A stretch of 64,000 nucleotides of DNA from Heterodera schachtii (lineage: Eukaryota > Nematoda > Chromadorea > Rhabditida > Heteroderidae), in assembly GCA_023374025.1 (NCBI GenBank), contig SIJG01000008.1:2884557-2948556 (forward strand). Reading direction: 5' to 3'. The notes under the pieces were generated by a model. The model was not told where the DNA came from, did not search any database, and saw only the letters and a list, made by a program, of their open reading frames with translations. A program made the position numbers and the translations under genes. Every line of letters starts with the position of its first letter. Within the stretch, counting starts at the first letter, position 1. Positions 33,240 through 45,103 of the stretch are shown here, one piece after another.

Positions 33240-33545
33240 TTATTGCCAAATGAAATGTACTGATTTTTTAGATCTGCCCTGAATTGGATATGAACAATCG
33301 AAAACAGAAAATGTACTGAATTTTTTTTAGGTCTGGTCCTGGTTTGAAATGAGCAATGCAAAAATAGAAAGTCCTGATTGGATGTGTGTGAATTATGTGA
33401 AAATAGGAAATGTACTGATTTTTTAGATCTGCCCTGAATTGGATATGAATAATCTAAAACAGAAAATGTACTGATTTTTTTAGATTTGTCCTGATTTGGA
33501 AGTGAACATTGTGAAAATAGAAAATGTTCAGGCTTTTAAGGTCTT
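33240..33545. repeat. Degenerate tandem repeat, AAATGTACTGATTTTTTAG type
   Basis: About four or five units of roughly 60-70 bp share AAATGTACTGATTTTTTAG, GTCCTGATTTGG and GAACAAT-type words. Simple tandem structure; no gene. Confidence 0.7.
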
Positions 33546-34416
33546 AACATTTGGAAGGAGCACATGGACATCCTCCATAGGCGTTCGAACTTGGCTCAGA
33601 TGGGATTAACCCCTACAGTGGGAAAGTGTTACTGAATGTGATACGGTATCGGCATTAAATTTTTTTTCAATTTTATTTATTTATTTTGGAACTATCAAAT
33701 GTTTTCTTATTCTTTATTATATCAGCAAATTATACCTGTTTTCCAAACAACAAAAAATTGAAAATTTTAATATAAAAATTCAAATTTTAAATAATCAAAA
33801 AATTTGTGAATTTTTAAATTAATTGATTCATTTTTTGTGCGAAAATTGCCTCAGTAAATTTTTTTGGGTTTTCCTGAATTCCCTAGCAATAGGTATTACC
33901 ACTTTTTTAAAATCTCATTTTTTTCTTCCGATAAGGCCACCACGAAAATTCGCCACTTCGAAAAAATCCGACTTCGTATTAAAGTTTATCAAATTTTCGG
34001 CAAAAATTAAACTGCCTATTTCTTCCCAATTTCATTAAAAAATAAAAATCATAACCGCAAAATTTGTCATTCATTTAAAAAATAATTTTTTCAACAGTGC
34101 ACATAAAATTAAAAAATATGTTAAAAATGATTATCCCGAGTTTGTCTAAAAAGTGAGGGTACCACCGATTTGCCTATAGGCGAAGCCGGGAAAAATTCTC
34201 AATTTTTCGATTTGTAATCATTTTAAAGAAATTTGTTTGGAAATTTCATTTTCTGCTCCCTCCTTTCCATTTCAGACTGATGCGAGGAGGGCTTCTTAAT
34301 TCGTCGACATTGTGCAATGAAATGGAAAGATGTGAAATTATTTATTTTATGTTACAAATTTTCGAATTTTTATTTAAATCGATAAATTAATTTAGTAGTA
34401 ATTTTTGGGTTTTCTT

Positions 34417-35277
34417 CAGGGCGGCCAAGTGTCCTTTTTTTTAAAGATTTGTCCTTTTTTAGAGGGGCCGGATCTTTAAAATTAAAAATGTCCTTTTTTT
34501 AAAGATTGTCTTTTATTTTAGGCTTCCACAAACTTTTTTAATTTTTTTTTTGTGCTTAATTATTTATTTCGCTGATAAAAATGCTACAAAAAGCCCCAAT
34601 TTCAAAAAATTTTCCGGCGGCGCCTTTCGGCACCGCCGGCCCCCCAAAAACTTATTTTTTTCTTAAAAAATGGCTTAAATTCGTAAAAATTGGTCATTTT
34701 TTGTGAAAATCTGTTAACAAATTACTTCAAATAAAAAAAAAACTTTCCCCGGCGGCGCCTATCGGCACCGCCTTCCACCCACCCCCCTCTATCTCCAAAA
34801 GAAAGTTTTTTATAAGAAAAGCGCGCCTCAAAAAAAGCGTTTTTTTAAAACAAAAAAAAAGGCGTCTCCTGGCTAAAAATCGCAAAATTTGTCATTTTTT
34901 AGACAAAATCTGTTAGCAAATCGCATTTAAATATTACAAAAATTTCTCGGCGGCGCCTATCGGCACCGCCGGCCTCATATACTCTAAATTTTTTTTTGTA
35001 AAAAGCGCGCCCTAAAAAACATTTTTATCGATTTTTTAAATTTTGAATAAAATTTTACAAAATGATGATTTTTTGTCGGCAAAATGCTGATTTGAAAATT
35101 TTCAGTTGACAGGCCATGTTTTTACGCTAATAAAATGTTGTTTTAAGTCGATTTTCATGTTTTTATTGTTTTCCTTCGCGCTACTATTGGTTTTAGAAAA
35201 AATCTTTTTTTTGGAGTCAAAATCTTTGTTTTAGCCTTGTTTGTCCCTTTTTTGAAAAAAAAAACTTGGCCGCCCTG
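34417..35277. mobile_element. hAT-like non-autonomous element built of TGTCCTTTTTT repeats
   Basis: It starts CAGGGCGGCCAAGTGTCC and ends AACTTGGCCGCCCTG. Exact 8-bp duplication GTTTTCTT at 34409-34416 and 35278-35285. The interior holds three GC-rich hairpin modules (near 34614, 34749 and 34950) spaced by CTGTTAACAAATT words. It lies at the left edge of the first K/G array unit. No transposase. Confidence 0.9.
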
Positions 35278-35614
35278 GTTTTCTTTTATAATTTTTTTAT
35301 TATTTTAAATTTCATATTCATTAATGCGGGGTTCGCAAATTTTTTTATAATTATTCCATTAAATTAATCAAGAGGATTGTGGACAAGCGATTGTGACGGA
35401 TCCCGAGGTCGGGATCCCGAATTTAATAGCGTGGGACCCTGAAAAAACCCCGCGGGATCCCAAGAAATAGCAGAAGCACAGGGTAAAACATTATTATTTT
35501 ATAAAATGGTAAACAAATGTTTTTAGGAAGAAATGAATGATTGAAGAAAAATTATTCATTTAATTTTTAAAGGAATTTTTTAATTAAAGATTCAGTGAAT
35601 AATTTTTTTGGAAA

Positions 35615-38600
35615 TTAATTGAATTTAATTGCACTTCGATCAGTTCTCCGTTGCTTGGATGTCAGCCTATTTTTGAAAGATTTAGTTTCATCATATAAGC
35701 GAATACTGTTGTCGATACGGTAGTCGAGTAGGGACAATTCTGAGATTTTGAATATTAATAAAGGAAATAATACGGTATAGGTGGACAAGGGGGAGGGCAA
35801 GGGCGTAGCCAGACCCTTGGCTTCGGAGGGGGCTGAAATCAGAAACTCGATTTTTAGGGGTATATTTTTCTTTTTTCAGTAGTTTTAGGGGTGTATTTTT
35901 GTTTTTTGAAATCCCGAATTATGGAGTGTATTTTACAAAAATTTTAGTCGTTTTTCGCCAAAAAATTAATATTTTTTGCCATTTTGTTCTCCATTTTTCA
36001 AAAATATGGTAAAATGGGGGTTCGGCGGTGCCGATAGGCGCCGAAGCAAACGAAAAAGCTTGGGCCTGGTTAAGCAATGCTAATAGGCACCGCCGAGAAG
36101 ATTTGGGAAAATATTTTCCGGTTTTTCCTGTCAGTGTGCCCAACGCCAGAAGCAAGCAAAAAAAAAATATATGCATTAATTTTTGTAAAAAAATAGTCAC
36201 TTTCGGCGATTGACAAAAGTGTGCGGTCGGCGCTTGCAGCTTCAGTTTGGCAATACTTCTTGACAACATTTGTTGCGGAATTCAGCAAATACTCAAGCTA
36301 AAGAAATATGTGTATAAAATTTTACATTTAATGTGTTTAGTTTTTTAAATTATTTAATAATTAAGGATTATGAAATTAGTAGAGACCCACTTTAGAGGTG
36401 TATGCCTTTTTTCTGAGCATTAGTTTCGATTATTGAGCGTAAAAAAACCCATTTTCCCTTCTACAATTGACTTTTATTATCCCTTTTTTGGCATTTTGCC
36501 GTTTTGGTGCCCTTTTTGGCCTTTTTTTTGTTGTTGTTGAAAAATTCCATTAAAAATTCAATAAAACAGGAAAATAGACCCCTAAGAAATGACCCAAATA
36601 AAAAATTCAGAAAACAGACCGCTACGAATGAAAAATTTTCCCAAAAATTGATCGCCAAAATCTTTTTTTTTTTTTTGGTAAATAAAATTAGGTTTAAAAT
36701 TTCTTCTTTATTCGAAAAAATTATATATTATTTAATAATCATTTAATTGATCAAAATATTAAGTCGGGGGCGGGGACCTCGGGGGGCGACATGTCGGGGG
36801 TCGGGTCGGGGGGGGGGGGGGGGGGGGGAGCTCAATTGTCGGGGGTCGGGGACCCCGATCGGGTAGTGATCAACAAAATTTTTTAACGAAAACTCTATTT
36901 TTATTTTTAAATGCTCTTAAATCTTCCTTTTTTTCACTTTAATCATCTGATTTCGTTAGCGCCAGCAAAGCGTTATTTATAAGAATGTTCTAAGTTTGAA
37001 AATTGTTCAGATTTCTTAAATATATTTATAGTTTTGAAATTTTATGGCATAATGTCATTAAGCAGGGTTTGTAAGTGTCCTTATTAATGCTGGTTTTGAA
37101 AATTTTCATTTAACAGCCCTGTTTTTACAATGTAAAAAGCCGTTTTTTTAGTCTTATTTTTGGGACCAAAATCTTAGTTTTAACCTCGTTTGTCCTTATT
37201 TGATAATGGGAGACTAAAAATATAAAATTTGATAGCATTTTGATGAAATAGATTGTAAAAATTTACTGATTTGAAAAAATGTTGCCAAATGTTATTATTT
37301 TGACCCTAAAATCTTATTTTTCGGCCTTAGTGTTCATGTTTTTAAAATTACCGATCGGAATTATGGTTTAGGGGGGCCGGCGGTGCCGGTTGGCGCCGCC
37401 GGAAAGTTTTTCGTAATTTTTAATGAATTTTATTATGAAAATTTGTTAAAAATCTCAAAAATTTTCAATATTTCCCGCCTTCGTGGATGAATTAACTTTT
37501 AAATTTTTAAAACGCTCGGAGTCCCCAATCCCCCGAAATAGTGTCGGGGGGTCAGGGGGCAAAAAGTCGGGGGTCGGGGACCTCGGGGGACGACATGTCG
37601 GGGGTCGGGTCGGGAAATAGGTCCAAAAAATGTCTCGGGTCGGGTCGGGGTCGGGGGCTCGGGGTCGGGACTTAACCCTAGGAGGACCAATCCCGGCCTG
37701 GGTTGGTCAGAAAAATTTAATTTTCAGCAAGTTTCTCACTTTTTTTAAATATAATTTTTACTTTAATTACATAATTATAGGCGCATTCTTCTTGAAACAT
37801 GCATTCAGCAATGTAATGCGGACACATAACTGTTCAATTAAAAATGACTATATTTATTTTAAAAAAATTAAGCAACTCATCTACTAGATTTGTTAGCTTA
37901 AGCATTAAAATCTCGAAAATAGCTAATATAGTTTTTAGAACCAAAAAAGTAAAATTTATTTATTTTAAGAAAATTGAGTAAAAAAGGAGAATTTTCTATT
38001 TTCTGACTATTTTTGGCATAACTTCCAATTTTTTAAAAGTACATTTTTTGTTAAAAATATCCAAAAAAATATATTTTTGAAAATTTTTCTGTCATCAGAG
38101 GCCAGAAGGGCCGCTTTAATAGAGGGGGCCGTTTTAATAGAGGATTTGTTGACAAATGCTCAAATATGCACATAAAATATGCACGAAATGCCAAAATATG
38201 CACATAAATCGCAAATATGCACAAATATGCATATGGAAAGTCATCCTAGAAGCTTCTAATCGAGCTAAGGGCTGCAAAAATATGACAAACACTGGTCAAA
38301 ATATGCGCATAAACATGCAAATAAAGTCGAGAAATATGCATACAAATCCTAAAATATGCATTAAATATGCAACAAAAAAAAAACTTGAAAATTAGGGGTG
38401 CAAATTAATTTAAAAACACTCACTGTTGACCCACTCGCGCATCCATTCAAATTTGGATTTAATTTTAGGCATAATCAAAAAATTTTATGCATAAATATGC
38501 AGAAAATCCCAAAACATGCAAAATATGCATAAAATCCCAAACATGCGAAATATGCATAAATATGCAGAAATCCCAAAACATGCATAAATATGCAGAAATC

Positions 38601-41338
38601 CCAAAACATGCTAAAATATGCAAATAAAAGTCCCGATATACGAAAACACAAAAAAGAAAGCGTTTTTCCGACTATTTATGACATGGAGAAGCCAGGAAAA
38701 AAATATGCATTTGCAAATTTTTTGCAGCCCTGATAATTAGACTAATATTATAACAATGACTTAGTGATCTACGCCATTAAAAATGCAGGAAACACTTACT
38801 ACGGATGAAAATTTGCATTCTGAATGATAAATCACAAATTGGGCGAGCATCCGTGCGTGATTCCAATTCACAAAATGTCCTTATTTTGTCACAAATTTTT
38901 CGGATCGATTCTTCATTGTTAATTACCTAAAATGTACAAAAAAAATTAATAAATTCGTGACCAATGGGATGTGAAAATGTTTTTTTCGAAAATGAAGCCC
39001 AAAATGAAAATAAATTTTCATGCAAATGAAATATATGAACGAGCGGGGGAAGCTTTTGATGAGGGAAAAACTATGGGACGGACCGGGTTTGAACCGGCGT
39101 CTCTGGCTTTCCGGACCAGTGCTCTGCCATGCTCTGCCGGCCTACCGACACTGCCCTCTCCAGCTGGGCACGAAATCCCGAAAAGGCATGAAAAAAGCAT
39201 TAAAAAATTTTTTAAGGATGGATTATTAGGGAGGAAAACTCAACAAACTTAATCAAAAAATTTTATTTTTTAATTGTCCAACAGTTCCCTTTTTTCATTA
39301 AATCATTATTAAAATTTTATAATTTTTTGGGATAAGGAAAATTTTTAAACTTAAAATTTTGATCAAGAAAAAAAAAAATTAAATTTTGACTTTCAATTTT
39401 TGAGAAAAATTTTCAATTCTTAGGGGGTGTATTTTACAGAAATTTTTTCCGGTCATTTCTTAGAGGTGTATTTTCCTATTTTAATGCATTTTTAATGGAA
39501 TTTTTCAAAAAAAGGCCAAAAGGAACAGCAAAACGGCAAAATGCCAAAAAAGGATTAAAGCAGGGTTCGCAAGTTTTTTTTTTTAAATAAGGACAGATGA
39601 GGCAAAAACTAAGATTCGGACCCCAAAAATAAGAGTCATTTGGGGTCAAAAATCAGCATGTTGGAGAATTTTATTCAAAATTTAAAAAACCAATAAAAAT
39701 GTTTTTTTTTGCGGCACGCTTTTTCCAAAAAAAAATTTGGGAACAGGGAGGGGTACGATGGCGCCGGTAGGCGCCGCCGGGAAAAATTTTTTAAATTTCA
39801 ATTCAATTTGTTAACAGACTTTCACCAAAAAATGACCAGTTTTTGAGATTTTGAGACAATTTTCTATGAAAAAAAGTTTTGAGGCCCGACGGTGCCAATA
39901 GAAATTTTTACCTTTTTTAACGGATTTTCAGCTGAAATTTTGGTGTATTTTACACTTACGAAAATGAATTAAAATGCTTTTTTCAAATTAAAATTAATTC
40001 AAATACATATTCGCTTTTAAAGGCATGAAAATCCCGAAAAAGGAAAAAAAAATGCATAATAAAAGTCAACGTATTATTTTTGCTCCGATTCCGCCGGTAA
40101 GGAACCGCACCCACTTTGGCACAAAACGCTATATCATTTTTATTTGTTATCCAAATTAAATAATCTTGGATGGCTTAACACGCCTATTAGCCTACAAAAT
40201 TTAAAAAAAGTTAGTTGAGACACAAAAAGTTATGACAAAAACCCAAAAACTATTTTTTCAGGCCATTTTGGCGCCGCATGCCATATCTTTTTTTTCAACC
40301 CAATATAATTTTTTGAAAATTTTGCAGCTATTAGAGAATACTTTGACCTATCACGATTATTTTATTTGGTTGCAGAAGAAAAAAAAAGTTAGAACATTTT
40401 AAAGTTGGCTGCGCCCCTCGACCCCGCAGCAAGGGCGTAGGCAGGGGGGGGGGGGCTGAGGGGGCTAAAGCCCCCCCCCCCCCCGAAGCCCAAAAAAATA
40501 AAAAAATTTCAGTAAATTTTTTAAAATTTTAAGAATTTTCTTAACAAAATTGCATTAAAATACTCAAAAATTTTCCCGGCGGCGCCTATCGGCACCGCCG
40601 GGCCCCTATTTTACCATATTTTTGAAAAATGGAAGCCAAAATGGCAAAAAATATTAATTTTTTGGCGAAAAAACGGCGTAAAATACACCCCCCCTAATTC
40701 GGTATTTCAAAAAATGAAAAATACACCCCTAAAAATCGGCTAAAAAAGAAAAATACACCCTTAAAAATCGAATTTTTGACTTCAGCCGCCCCCCCCCCCC
40801 CGAAGCCAAGGGTCTGGCTACGCCCTTGCCCCGCAGGCACAATAAAACTTGCTACAAAGGATATTCACTGGAAGACACCCAACACGTATGTACTTGGCCA
40901 ACTTATATTGTTTTTCGACAAAAAATTATATTGTTTTTCGACAAAAAATCATCAAAAATTTTTATCAAATTCGATCAGAATAAATATTCTTGATAACGTT
41001 GGGAAGAGACAGAGAGAGACACGCGGGACGAGGAAAGCATACAAAAATAAATAATTGAGGGCGGTCATTTGGGTACCGGGCGAACAAACACCAAGAACAT
41101 TTACCTAATTTTGTTGATTTTGACAAAAGTTATGGCGATCAATGGGTATCATTAGTTAATGGTGTTAATTATGCCAACTCACCAATTGCTTGACGCGCAT
41201 TAGCCATGGTCCCATTTGTTTGAGTAAATGGTGATCAAATGCCATGTTCACTCGGCAACGAGCCCATCGCCGACTTCGAGAAAGAAAATGGAGCAAATCG
41301 TAAAGCAATTCTTGTGGGAGACGTATGCCGGTGGCCAT
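35615..41338 (-). CDS. F-box-like family gene K1, 187 residues, five exons
   Basis: Minus-strand exons: 41338-41183 (MATGIRLPQELLYDLLHFL to WLMRVKQL), 38926-38800 (VINNEESIRKICDK to RMQIFIR), 37829-37771 (MCPHYIAECMFQEECAYNY), 36297-36201 (LEYLLNSATNVVKKYCQ to LLSIAE) and 35739-35615 (LSLLDYRIDNSIRLYDE to RTDRSAIKFN, TAA). Phases 0,1,0,1 all agree and every border is GT-AG, so the coding sequence is intact although spread over 5.7 kb. The first exon resembles an F-box (LP-EL-Y-LL-FL...RRW...VN), suggesting a ubiquitin-ligase adaptor; the rest is not recognised. Introns hold mobile elements, a tRNA-like relic, G runs and GC-hairpin modules. Close paralogue: K3 (54046-57920). Distant paralogue: G1. 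Confidence 0.75.
36760..37690. repeat. G-rich repeat arms (GGGTCGGGG words) within K1 intron 3
   Basis: Blocks of GTCGGGGGTCGGG words lie at about 36766-36865 and 37540-37675, including a 21-base G run at 36808-36828. The right block ends CGGGACTTAACCCTA, and the left begins TATTAAGTCGGGG, so the two could be arms of one element. A hairpin module (GGCGGTGCCGGTTGGCGCC) is inside near 37380. The target duplication is not clear. Confidence 0.5.
38150..38738. repeat. ATATGCA-repeat element in K1 intron 2
   Basis: Composed of AAATATGCACAAA words, with inverted ends AGGGCTGCAAAAA (38269) and TTTTTTGCAGCCCT (38722-38735). Similar ends are seen at 11251, and related words at 42175 and 50841. An AAACACAAAAAAGAAAG block is shared with 20480-20510 and 62610-62635. 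No confirmed target duplication. Confidence 0.55.
39076..39160 (-). tRNA. tRNA-like relic (T arm and anticodon arm only)
   Basis: The minus strand shows CTGGT, a seven-base loop CCGGAAA, then GCCAG (39119-39103), followed by a T arm CCGGTTCAAACCCGG and TCCGTCCC. The expected D stem and 5' acceptor strand do not pair, and the loop lacks the usual U33. It therefore reads as a decayed tRNA or tRNA-derived sequence in K1 intron 1. Confidence 0.4.
40430..40828. mobile_element. Non-autonomous element, CAAGGGCGTAG ends, 399 bp
   Basis: It starts CAAGGGCGTAGGCAG and ends CTGGCTACGCCCTTG. Exact 8-bp duplication CCCCGCAG at 40422-40429 and 40829-40836. Inside are C and G homopolymers, a GC-hairpin module near 40577, and AAATACACCCCT words. 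A truncated relative starts at about 35807 (CAAGGGCGTAGCCAGACCC). It lies in K1 intron 1. Confidence 0.85.
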
Positions 41339-42174
41339 TTTGAAGAGCGGAAAATTTTGCTTTTTTTGGTGAGCAATGGGCAGAGGAGGTGACAATTTAA
41401 GGCTTAAAAATGAGTGGTCAAATGCTAAATATGCTAGATCGTTTTGCAAAATCCTCTATTTTTAGCTTTTTTGACAAAATATGGCCTTTTTTACAATTCT
41501 TAAGTGCATTTTCTGATATTTTTTTTTTCGAGTCGCTTCTTTCGTTTTTATTGAATTTTTTAAAACGGTTTTCTGAAAACCTTAAAATAGGCGCCAAAAA
41601 TGTCGAAATAGGCACCAAAATAGGCACCTAGACATTAAGCATAAAAACCACAAAATATTATTGTAAAAGTCATCGTAGACACCCCAAACCAAAACCATGC
41701 CGAATATGCTTTTTCGAGAAGCTTTATTTGTTTTTTAATTTGGGATTTTGCGTGAAAACTGAGAAAAGCCTGGGCAATCGAACCAAATCATAAATATAAA
41801 ATTATATTGCTTTTAGGCAAAATTATGCCATTTTTGCCGAAAAAATGGTTAAAATGGCGAGTTTTAAAAATGCCCAAAATGGCAGTTTTACGGAACGAAC
41901 GACCCAGCATGATGCTAAAAGTATGGCTGAAATGATTCTATCCGCAGCACAAAGGGCAAATCAATGAATGGAATCAATGAATGCCATAATTGAATATGAG
42001 AAAAATGCCAGAAATGACCGACGATGGCAATTGTTTATATAAAAAGTTGTTAATAAAGCATAAATATTAAAACCCCTCACCCCTCGCATATAAAAGAATT
42101 TAAAATTTACACGATTTATCCGGGTATAAATATGTGTATAGGCATGTAATAAAAGGCATGGGTGGATACATTAT

Positions 42175-42494
42175 TAGGGATGCAAAAAATATGCACATAA
42201 AAATTGAAAAATATGCATATAAATTTTTCCAAATTAAGGGCAAAATTTTTGAAAATTCTTCAAATTCGTTAAACTTAAGCAAAAAATTCTCAAGAAGACT
42301 AAATATAGTATGAAAAATTCTTTTATAAGATTACTTATTAAATAAATCTAAAATTTATAAATTTTAATGAAAATTGAGTAAAAACCCGAAAATTTTCATT
42401 TTTGGACTTATTTTGGCACAAATTTCCAATTTTTTAAAGTTGCATCTCATAATCTAGGAAAATTATATGCATATGCATATAATTTGCATCCCTA
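42175..42494. mobile_element. hAT-like element with TAGGGATGCAAAA ends, 320 bp
   Basis: It starts TAGGGATGCAAAAAATATGC and ends GCATATAATTTGCATCCCTA. The flanks TACATTAT (42167-42174) and TAAATTAG (42495-42502) differ at two positions, but the orthologous copy (50841-51245) has TACATTAT/TACATTAG. It lies just downstream of the stop codon of gene G1. Confidence 0.75.
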
Positions 42495-42506
42495 TAAATT
42501 AGGTTC

Positions 42507-43605
42507 TTATAAGTCTTTATACCACGATCGTGTCTTTTCGTCATATCTCACCACATTGTTTTCGCTGAACACCTCTCGAAATTGCTGCATGTCTGTTTAA
42601 AAATTTTATGGAATTTGTACGTCGTAACGGAAATTAATCAGTACCATTAATTAATTAATTTGCTGGGAATTATATTTAATATTTTTGGCAAAAAGATATT
42701 TATTTCAATATTTTGGCGTAAAATTGTTTTCCAATGACTTACGGCCGAAAATGAATTGCATTTCTTCCTCATTTTCAGCTGAATCGGTCCAAATTTTCAT
42801 GGCACTTCTAGCACTGGCTAAAATGTCCGCCAACTGTAAATTATTGGATTAGTGCCAATTTTATGAAATTTATCTTACGTCCGAAAAGACCGACAATTCA
42901 TTGGGCACTTTGTAATTATGCACGATATTCTCCAACTCTGAAGCAAAAATCTATTTTTTAGTTTATCTTTAAAAATGCCCGCGGCAGTTTCATTCAAACA
43001 TTCAAAAAAATTCAAATTCTGTATGAAGAGACTGAAAACCGTGTGACCCCGTCCAATAATCAGAAAAATAATGAAAACTTACCAAAACAAAACTCCATGG
43101 CAACTTCAGCACTGGTTTTCAGAAGGTTCCCAGAAAATGGTGAAGCAAAGTGATTTTTAAAATTTTGAAAAAAATTCATAATGTGCCGCGAATTTTCGTC
43201 AATTTGTTGGGCCTAAATCAAAAACATTCAAAAATTAACAATTGTTTGAGCGCAAAATTTCTCTTCTTAAAACTGTTTATTTGCAACATATTTGTGTGAA
43301 AATGTGAACCCATTCGATACAGTAAGCATAGCCTACAGTAGCCATTTCATTGTATTTCATTTGAATTAAAAAACCCATACCCCAAATAATCAATATTTCA
43401 GCCAATACATTTTAGTAAATTAAAATCATAATTAGTGAAAGACACTCACCAATTGGTTGACGCGCCGTAGCCATAGTCCAATTCGACCATTTACATAAAC
43501 ATCAAAAGAAATATTCACTCCGCGAAAAGTCCAGCGCCGTTTTTGTAAAATAAAACCGGCCAATTCGTAAATTAGCTCATTTGGAAGATTTTTGCCGTTG
43601 GTCAT
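42507..43605 (-). CDS. F-box-like family gene G1, 173 residues, five exons
   Basis: Minus-strand exons: 43605-43450 (MTNGKNLPNELIYELAGFIL to WLRRVNQL), 43212-43083 (AQQIDENSRHIMNFFQN to EVAMEFCF), 42937-42879 (LENIVHNYKVPNELSVFSD), 42833-42743 (LADILASARSAMKIWTD to MQFIFG) and 42592-42507 (MQQFREVFSENNVVRYDEK to KDL, TAA). Phases 0,1,0,1 agree. Exon 1 is 156 nt and exon 3 is 59 nt, the same as in the K genes, and the last two exons match the K proteins in pattern (L--IL--A...K; FREVF...VRYDEKT against DYRID...RLYDETK), so G and K share ancestry. Exon 1 is F-box-like; a ubiquitin-adaptor role is likely but not proved. Confidence 0.75.
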
Positions 43606-44279
43606 TTTGATAAGCGGCGAATTTGTAAAAGTTTTGGTTTTGCTAAAGTGCATTAAATATTTTATTTTATGCCCTCAAAATAGGTTAAGTAAGAATTATT
43701 TTAGATTACCGTCAAAAATACTTAGCAAACTAAATTTTTCAACTAAAAAAATTCCCAACCTGGCGGTGAACTTACAATTTGTGCCCTACCCATTTACACC
43801 TCACACTTTTGCGCCTTTCCTCATTTGCGCCAACAATTTTTTCTTCTTTAGTCAGAGTTAAATTTTGGTCCGACCTTTTAGACTATTTCCGACAAAACAC
43901 GGCATAATTTTGCATAAAAGTAACAATATTTTGCATAATTTATATCATTCAAAGCTCTTTTTTTTCTCTCTATTAATTAGCATGTAATCAAAAAAATTTC
44001 GTCAACTTTCGAAACTTTTTATTAAATTAAATAATGTTTCTGCATAATTTACCTAGATTGAATTTGATAATTTTATTTGATGACAATAGAAGAAAAATTT
44101 TTTTTTAGCGCAAATGAGGTAATTAGGCGCGAAAGTAAGGGGCACAGATTTAGTGGGGCGCAAGTGTGGGGGGCGTAAATGAGAGGGTACCACCCCGCTA
44201 AACACCTGTATTATGGTAATTTGGTAAACCATTCATTTAGCTGCTGATTTAGCTGACTTTTTGCGCCGCATCGTTTCGC

Positions 44280-44880
44280 CTTGGGCAGAACGAGTTTAAA
44301 AAAATGTTTCTTTTAATTTACTCAGAAATCATAAAAAGTTTGGCTCTATCCACCCACCAAATTTTGGTTCCGAATCCCACGGGCACTTGGGGACCTGTGA
44401 TGCCACTTTCTACCGAGCGCCCCATTAGCCGACTTTTTGCGTCGCAGACGCTTTCCCGGCCCACCCAAAATGACATATTTTACCGCATACATTTGCAGTG
44501 TGAAACAATTTTTCCGAATGTTCCTTTTTTGAAAAAAAAAAATCATAAAGAACCAGTTTTTTTTTTGAACCGGTTTAACACTCGAAAAACTGAGTGAAAA
44601 GGGGGGCTCATGACCTTTTAAAATGGTCAAATTCGGACAAATTTGGTATCACGAAAACCGGTTAATTTTTTTGCATTTCCGCAACTTGAGACCTATTTTT
44701 TCGTGCATTACTCCTCGAGACGAATCGATTGGGTATATATCATTTGTGCCATTTTTCTGGGGCACCTTGACTAAAGTATATCCACGCAAATATCGAAAAA
44801 AAAAAATTTATAAAAAATATGGCATAAAAAATAAACTTTTGTTTAGAATGTTCAAAGTTCGTCGAATGATTTTGTAAAAT
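44280..44880. repeat. Relic of the foldback family at 54213
   Basis: The stretch about 44540-44780 (AACCGGTT, CATTTCCGCAACTTGAGACC, CTCCTCGAGACGAATCGATT) matches one arm of the 957-bp foldback at 54213-55169. The opposite arm is missing or diverged. Frames across it are not genes. Confidence 0.6.
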
Positions 44881-45103
44881 CCCAAGAATTTCTTTTAATC
44901 CTTGATAGACCAATTGAATGGAACCAAAACGAACTGAAAAAATGGAGAGGATGGAATTGGTGCTTAATTTAAATAAAAAATTAATGACCCGTTGTTAATT
45001 GGTGGGCAAATGACGGAGGGGAAAGAGTTAGTCAATATGAATGGGTAATGGAATTTATTTCCCTTTTTTGAATTTTTAATTATTTAATTTTAAAACTCTA
45101 AAT

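Noticed and set aside
36028..36269. Frames over exon 4 of K1 that continue past its splice donor
   Set aside because: Homology with K2 and K3 stops at the GTGACT donor, so the extra residues are intron read-through.
38971..39252. Frame with GRTGFEPASLAFRTSAL
   Set aside because: This is the reverse-strand translation of a tRNA-like T arm and anticodon arm, a known source of false proteins.
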